DNA of 64,000 bases, taken from Coraliomargarita sp965656715. Lineage in GTDB: Bacteria; Verrucomicrobiota; Verrucomicrobiia; Opitutales; Coraliomargaritaceae. Both the position numbers and the translations under genes were made by a program. The notes below the pieces were generated by a model. That model did not search any database. It was not told where the DNA came from and was given only the letters and a program-made list of their open reading frames with translations. The stretch is from the NCBI GenBank assembly GCA_965656715.1, contig CBFHLR010000009.1, positions 1 through 64,000 of the forward strand, read 5' to 3'. Of the stretch, positions 61,319 through 64,000 are shown piece after piece; position 1 is the first letter of the stretch, and the number at the start of each line of letters is the position of its first letter.

Positions 61319-61804
61319 CTACAACAACCGCGGATCCAGCATCCAGGCCAACTCGCAACTGCCGACTTGGCCAAAATTCGGGATCGGCGCCCACTCGAGA
61401 CAGATTAGATTGCAGGTTTTAAAATAAACCCGTGCACGCCCTCGCTCGCCGCCGAGCAGCACCGAGGCAAAAACGGACATATTGGGATTGTGGCCCACTA
61501 TTAACACGTCGCGCTGCAGTCCATCCAGCTGCTCCAATAGCGGCGCCGGGTCACGGTCCGGCTCAAGTCGGTCGACTTCGTGGACCTCATCAACAGCGAC
61601 TCCGCTTTCGGACAACACACATTCAGCGGTCTGCTGCGCACGCACCAAGGGGCTTTGCCACAAGACTTCTGGTTGAAAGTGTTTATTGCCCTTCAAAAAG
61701 TGCCCGAGCTCTCTCGCATGAGATCTGCCGCGGTCAGTTAACTCACGAACGGAGTCGGGATAGCCGGCTCCCGCTTGTGCATGGCGTAGTAGAAAGAGCT
61801 TCAT
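61319..61804 (-). CDS. sixA: SixA-type phosphohistidine phosphatase
   Basis: A 161-aa histidine phosphatase family protein. The N-terminus MKLFLLRHAQAGAGYPDSVRELTDRGR carries the RH(G/A) motif with the catalytic His. Later there is SPLVRAQQTAE and the second His in VLIVGHNPNMS. SixA proteins dephosphorylate phosphohistidine on HPt domains or PTS proteins. The ATG at 61804 is preferred, since the upstream in-frame extension to 61891 lacks the family N-terminus and overlaps a terminator. Confidence 0.88.
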   Translation of the reverse strand: MKLFLLRHAQAGAGYPDSVRELTDRGRSHARELGHFLKGNKHFQPEVLWQSPLVRAQQTAECVLSESGVAVDEVHEVDRLEPDRDPAPLLEQLDGLQRDVLIVGHNPNMSVFASVLLGGERGRARVYFKTCNLICLEWAPIPNFGQVGSCELAWMLDPRLL

Positions 61805-61851
61805 ATGGCTAGACTGGCAGACTGCAGGAAATTTGTGCAGCTCAAAAACGC

Positions 61852-61920
61852 AAAAACCCCGAAGTGCGGTGCACTCCGGGGTCCTTAACAAACAACAAAC
61901 TAACTACACAATTTATGTGT
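61852..61920 (-). ncRNA. putative small RNA, tandem copy A
   Basis: On the reverse strand a TTGAAC box (61955-61950) is followed after 17 bp by GTCTAT (61932-61927). Then come a TTGTTGTTTG-type single-stranded stretch and a hairpin (arms CCCCG/CGGGG and AGTGC/GCACT, 61857-61881) with five Ts. Copy B at 62007-62079 has the same boxes and spacing. The -10 box is weak. No ORF fits. This is an inference from the duplicated promoter-terminator layout. Confidence 0.35.
61857..61881 (-). terminator. rho-independent terminator on the reverse strand
   Basis: The stem CCCCG-x-AGTGC / GCACT-x-CGGGG is followed on the reverse strand by TTTTTGCGTTTTT. It lies just upstream of sixA and so isolates sixA from upstream transcription. 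Confidence 0.7.
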
Positions 61921-62006
61921 ATATAGATAGACGCTTTGCAAACCGCTGCGTTCAAAAAATCGCAGTAAAAATACCATAAAGTGCTGGGAGCCCTTCAAAT
62001 CGGGGC

Positions 62007-62079
62007 AAAAAAAACGCCGCTCTGCAAAGCGGCGTTTTCAAACAAACAACAAACTGAACAATTTACTACGAATTGTTAT
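62007..62079 (-). ncRNA. putative small RNA, tandem copy B
   Basis: This is the second unit of the duplicated layout: TTGAAC (62114-62109), a 17-bp spacer, GTCTAT (62091-62086), the shared AGTTTGTTGTTTGTT (62055-62041), then a strong terminator hairpin at 62011-62038 with eight Ts. Conserved blocks and equal promoter spacing in both units speak for two related RNA genes. A duplicated untranslated tail of the MazG-like gene is the alternative. Confidence 0.35.
62011..62038 (-). terminator. strong rho-independent terminator behind the MazG-like gene
   Basis: The perfect stem AAAACGCCGCT/AGCGGCGTTTT has a 6-nt loop and eight Ts on the reverse strand (only four Ts on the forward strand). It lies 136 bp after the stop of the pyrophosphohydrolase gene. 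Confidence 0.85.
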
Positions 62080-62173
62080 GTTGTAATAGACGTAGACCGT
62101 GCGCCCGCGTTCAAAAAATTCGAATCTTTTTTTATTTTATTTTCGAAAATATAACACCACCACGCGCAAGCCA

Positions 62174-62539
62174 CTATAAATCAGTATACTTATCGCTCCG
62201 ACCCTTAGCTTTCTCGACCGGATATTTTTCTGAATTCTTTTTCATTTTCGCGGCAATCACCTCGGAAAGGTCGATTCCGCTCACATTTGCGAACTGAATG
62301 GAGAAAATAAGAATATCAGCCAGCTCTTCCGCCACCTCAGCACGAATCGCCTCCTCGGTCATATCGACCCGCGACTGCTCGGCAGACTGCCAGAGAAAAT
62401 GCTCCATCAGTTCTGCCGCCTCCGCAGCGATCGCCATCGACAGATTTTTCGGCGAGTGAAACTGTTCCCAATCGCGCTCTTTCGCAAAGGCCAAGACCCG
62501 GTCTTTGATTTCTTGCAGTCGGGTCTCGGTGTCGCTCAT
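62174..62539 (-). CDS. MazG-like nucleotide pyrophosphohydrolase
   Basis: A 121-aa all-alpha NTP pyrophosphohydrolase of the small MazG/RS21-C6 (dCTPase-like) group, which hydrolyses (d)NTPs or modified nucleotides to monophosphates. Metal-binding motifs are the E-x2-E in IAAEAAELMEHFLW and the E-x2-D in EELADILIFSI. The C-terminal YPVEKAKGRSDKYTDL is typical of this subgroup. It is 19 bp behind the zinc-ribbon gene on the same strand, so probably in one operon with it. Confidence 0.88.
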   Translation of the reverse strand: MSDTETRLQEIKDRVLAFAKERDWEQFHSPKNLSMAIAAEAAELMEHFLWQSAEQSRVDMTEEAIRAEVAEELADILIFSIQFANVSGIDLSEVIAAKMKKNSEKYPVEKAKGRSDKYTDL

Positions 62540-62558
62540 AGCAAAAGAAAGAGATCAA

Positions 62559-63263
62559 TTAAGCATAGACGATACATGCGCACTGATCACAGAAGTGCGG
62601 TTCACCGGCATTGAGCGCATCACGGGACACCTCGTTCGACACACGCAAATGGCAGCGACCACAGACATGCGACTTAACTTGAGCCACATAGGGCGCACGC
62701 TTCACCAGTTTACGCACACGATCATAGTGCTCCATATAAGTTTCCTCCACACCTTCACGCGAGGCCGCCAAGGCAGCTTTCGCATCATCAATGGAGGCTT
62801 TCAAATTCTGCTCCTTTTCAGCAAGTAGATCGATATGACGTCGTTGCTCTTGGATGCGGACTTCGATCTCGGCTTTGTCGGCCTCAAATTGTTCGGTGAC
62901 CGTATCGATCTCCAACATGAGTTCGATCTCCTGCTCTTCGAGCGTGCCAATCTCTGCTTCGGTCTGCTCGATTTGCTGAGTCATCGCGCGATACTCATCA
63001 TTTTTCTTAATTTCGAGCTGTTGGGTGCGGAATTTCGCAACAGCGGCCTCCTTGGCTTGCACTTCGGTATCGAGCTCACTGCGCTGAACCTCCTTCTCTT
63101 TCAAGGTCTGGCGCGCGGCCTCTACATTGGCTTCCTCCGCGGCAATTTTGCTCTCAATCAAAGCGCGCTCTTTGGGAATACGCGTGAGCTCTTGCTCGAT
63201 TTTTTGCAGCGAAGTGTCGCGATCTTGAACGATTAGGAGCTTTTCGATTTGCGGGTCAGGCAT
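62559..63263 (-). CDS. coiled-coil protein with C4 zinc ribbon (DUF164/CT398 type)
   Basis: A 234-aa protein: residues ~5-170 form a long antiparallel coiled coil (KIEQELTRIPKERALIESK and so on). The C-terminus has two Cys pairs, CGRCHLRVS and CDQCACIVY, which make a zinc ribbon. This is the PF02591 family, found in most bacteria, with an unclear role (Chlamydia CT398 is an example). It is divergent from the small TPR gene. Confidence 0.87.
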   Translation of the reverse strand: MPDPQIEKLLIVQDRDTSLQKIEQELTRIPKERALIESKIAAEEANVEAARQTLKEKEVQRSELDTEVQAKEAAVAKFRTQQLEIKKNDEYRAMTQQIEQTEAEIGTLEEQEIELMLEIDTVTEQFEADKAEIEVRIQEQRRHIDLLAEKEQNLKASIDDAKAALAASREGVEETYMEHYDRVRKLVKRAPYVAQVKSHVCGRCHLRVSNEVSRDALNAGEPHFCDQCACIVYA

Positions 63264-63313
63264 GTCTGCACACTGTCACCATCAGCACCCACCAGAGCAA
63301 CCCAAAACCACGC

Positions 63314-63670
63314 ATGAGCGACACTTCTCTCCAAGACCAAATCGACGACGCCACATTTGACTTCACCATGGGCGATGGCGCCACCGCAATCGAGAAATTA
63401 CAGGCCATCACGGCCGAGCATTCAGACTGCTTTGCGGCATGGCACGCGCTCACAGAAGTTCTGTTTTCCGAGCAGCGACTCGGCGAAGCACTCAAGGCCG
63501 CCGAGCAGGCGCACTCTTTGGATGCCAACGACATACACATCAACACCAGCCTCTCACGCATCTGGGTCGCACTCGGCGACAAAGAGAAAGCAGAGCATTA
63601 TGGCGCTCAGGCCCGCATGCTCGGATGGAAAGACGAGCTCAAATCACCACCGTCCAAAGACGAATTTTAA
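63314..63670 (+). CDS. small TPR protein
   Basis: A 118-aa soluble protein with about three tetratricopeptide helices pairs: ATAIEKLQAITAEHSDCFAAW, LGEALKAAEQAHSLDANDIHI and GDKEKAEHYGAQARMLGWK. It has no signal peptide. Its role is unknown, presumably protein binding. It begins 50 bp from the divergent zinc-ribbon gene and is followed by accA after 62 bp. Confidence 0.75.
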   Translation: MSDTSLQDQIDDATFDFTMGDGATAIEKLQAITAEHSDCFAAWHALTEVLFSEQRLGEALKAAEQAHSLDANDIHINTSLSRIWVALGDKEKAEHYGAQARMLGWKDELKSPPSKDEF

Positions 63671-63732
63671 CACCAGAGCTGCCAATCCGCGGCATTGACA
63701 GCCAAGATTTCGCTTAACTTAATCGTCACAAC

Positions 63733-64000
63733 ATGGAAGACGCTACCTACACGCTAGAATTTGAAAAACCACTCCGCGAGCTAACCAAGCAACTTCAGAC
63801 ACTGCAAACCGTGTCTGAGGAATCGAAAGTGGACGTTGCCAGCGAAATTGAAGCAATCGAGAAGAAGATCGCGGCAATGAAGGCCGATATCTACTCGAAC
63901 CTGACACCATGGCAGCGCGTGCAACTCTCCCGCCACCCCAAGCGCCCCTACGCACTCGACTACATCGAGCGCATCTTTACCGACTTTCAAGAGCTCCACG
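63733..64000 (+). CDS. accA: acetyl-CoA carboxylase carboxyltransferase subunit alpha, 5' part
   Basis: AccA with AccD transfers the carboxyl group to acetyl-CoA in fatty acid synthesis. Only the first 89 codons are here. They show the AccA N-terminus: YTLEFEKPLRELTKQLQTL, a coiled helical part, then the highly conserved NLTPWQRVQLSRHPKRPYALDYIERIF. The gene runs off the right end of the window. The start is the ATG at 63733 with no SD motif. Confidence 0.92.
   Translation, partial: MEDATYTLEFEKPLRELTKQLQTLQTVSEESKVDVASEIEAIEKKIAAMKADIYSNLTPWQRVQLSRHPKRPYALDYIERIFTDFQELH

Noticed and set aside
1..64000. CRISPR array, tRNA or rRNA genes
   Set aside because: No regularly spaced identical repeats with unique spacers, no tRNA-like cloverleaf with T-loop GGTTCGANTCC, and no rRNA motifs were seen.

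Overview
The window is a chromosome segment of a Gram-negative bacterium, about 54% GC by eye. It makes a heptose-containing, phosphorylated lipopolysaccharide (LPS). The best guess for the host is a marine Verrucomicrobiota of the Opitutae type (Coraliomargarita-like). The clues are the many sulfotransferases, the GxxExxY family, the dense palindromic intergenic repeats and the near absence of Shine-Dalgarno motifs. There is no rRNA or tRNA to confirm this, so the placement is an inference.

Layout. 1-9 kb holds ordinary genes: the 3' end of mutY, a large U32 (RlhA-like) protein, a small SET-domain protein, a GspE/PilB-type ATPase, a hexapeptide acetyltransferase, a secreted TPR protein and a lipoprotein. 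9.3-48.7 kb is a very large LPS/surface-glycan region. 48.7-64 kb returns to housekeeping genes: uvrA, a glutaredoxin, an OxlT-like MFS carrier, a TIGR01212-type radical SAM protein, metX-metW, a subtilisin-like protease, a class I glutamine amidotransferase, sixA, a MazG-like pyrophosphohydrolase, a coiled-coil zinc-ribbon protein, a small TPR protein and the 5' end of accA.

The LPS region joins the whole assembly line. ADP-heptose synthesis is complete with gmhA, hldA, gmhB, hldC and hldD, and the HldE functions are carried by two separate genes. Inner-core transfer is by WaaC, WaaF and WaaG. Core phosphorylation is handled by seven genes carrying eight Kdo/WaaP/InaA/YrbL-type kinase-like domains, and a WapO-like carbamoyltransferase follows. 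Outer decoration involves GT2, GT4, GT9 and GT25 enzymes, three sulfotransferases, a pyruvyltransferase-family protein, an FkbM methyltransferase, and a Gmd plus ColD-like pair that points to a 3,6-dideoxyhexose. Lipid A finishing and export are by an LpxL-type acyltransferase, an ELM1-family protein and MsbA. The gene set (waaF, waaC, waaG, waaP, extra kinases, carbamoyltransferase, msbA) recalls the Pseudomonas aeruginosa core cluster, but the order is rearranged.

Most unusual: a single-chain LpxL-WaaF fusion (9316-11223); a fusion of a glycoside-hydrolase-like barrel with an LPS kinase (27972-30221); kinase-like proteins without the usual catalytic Asp; a GxxExxY relic inside a repeat cassette whose ends match a nearby 89-bp MITE-like element with perfect 18-bp terminal inverted repeats; and two tandem promoter-terminator units that look like duplicated small RNA genes at 61.85-62.12 kb. 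Several dispersed palindromic repeat families fill the intergenic spaces.
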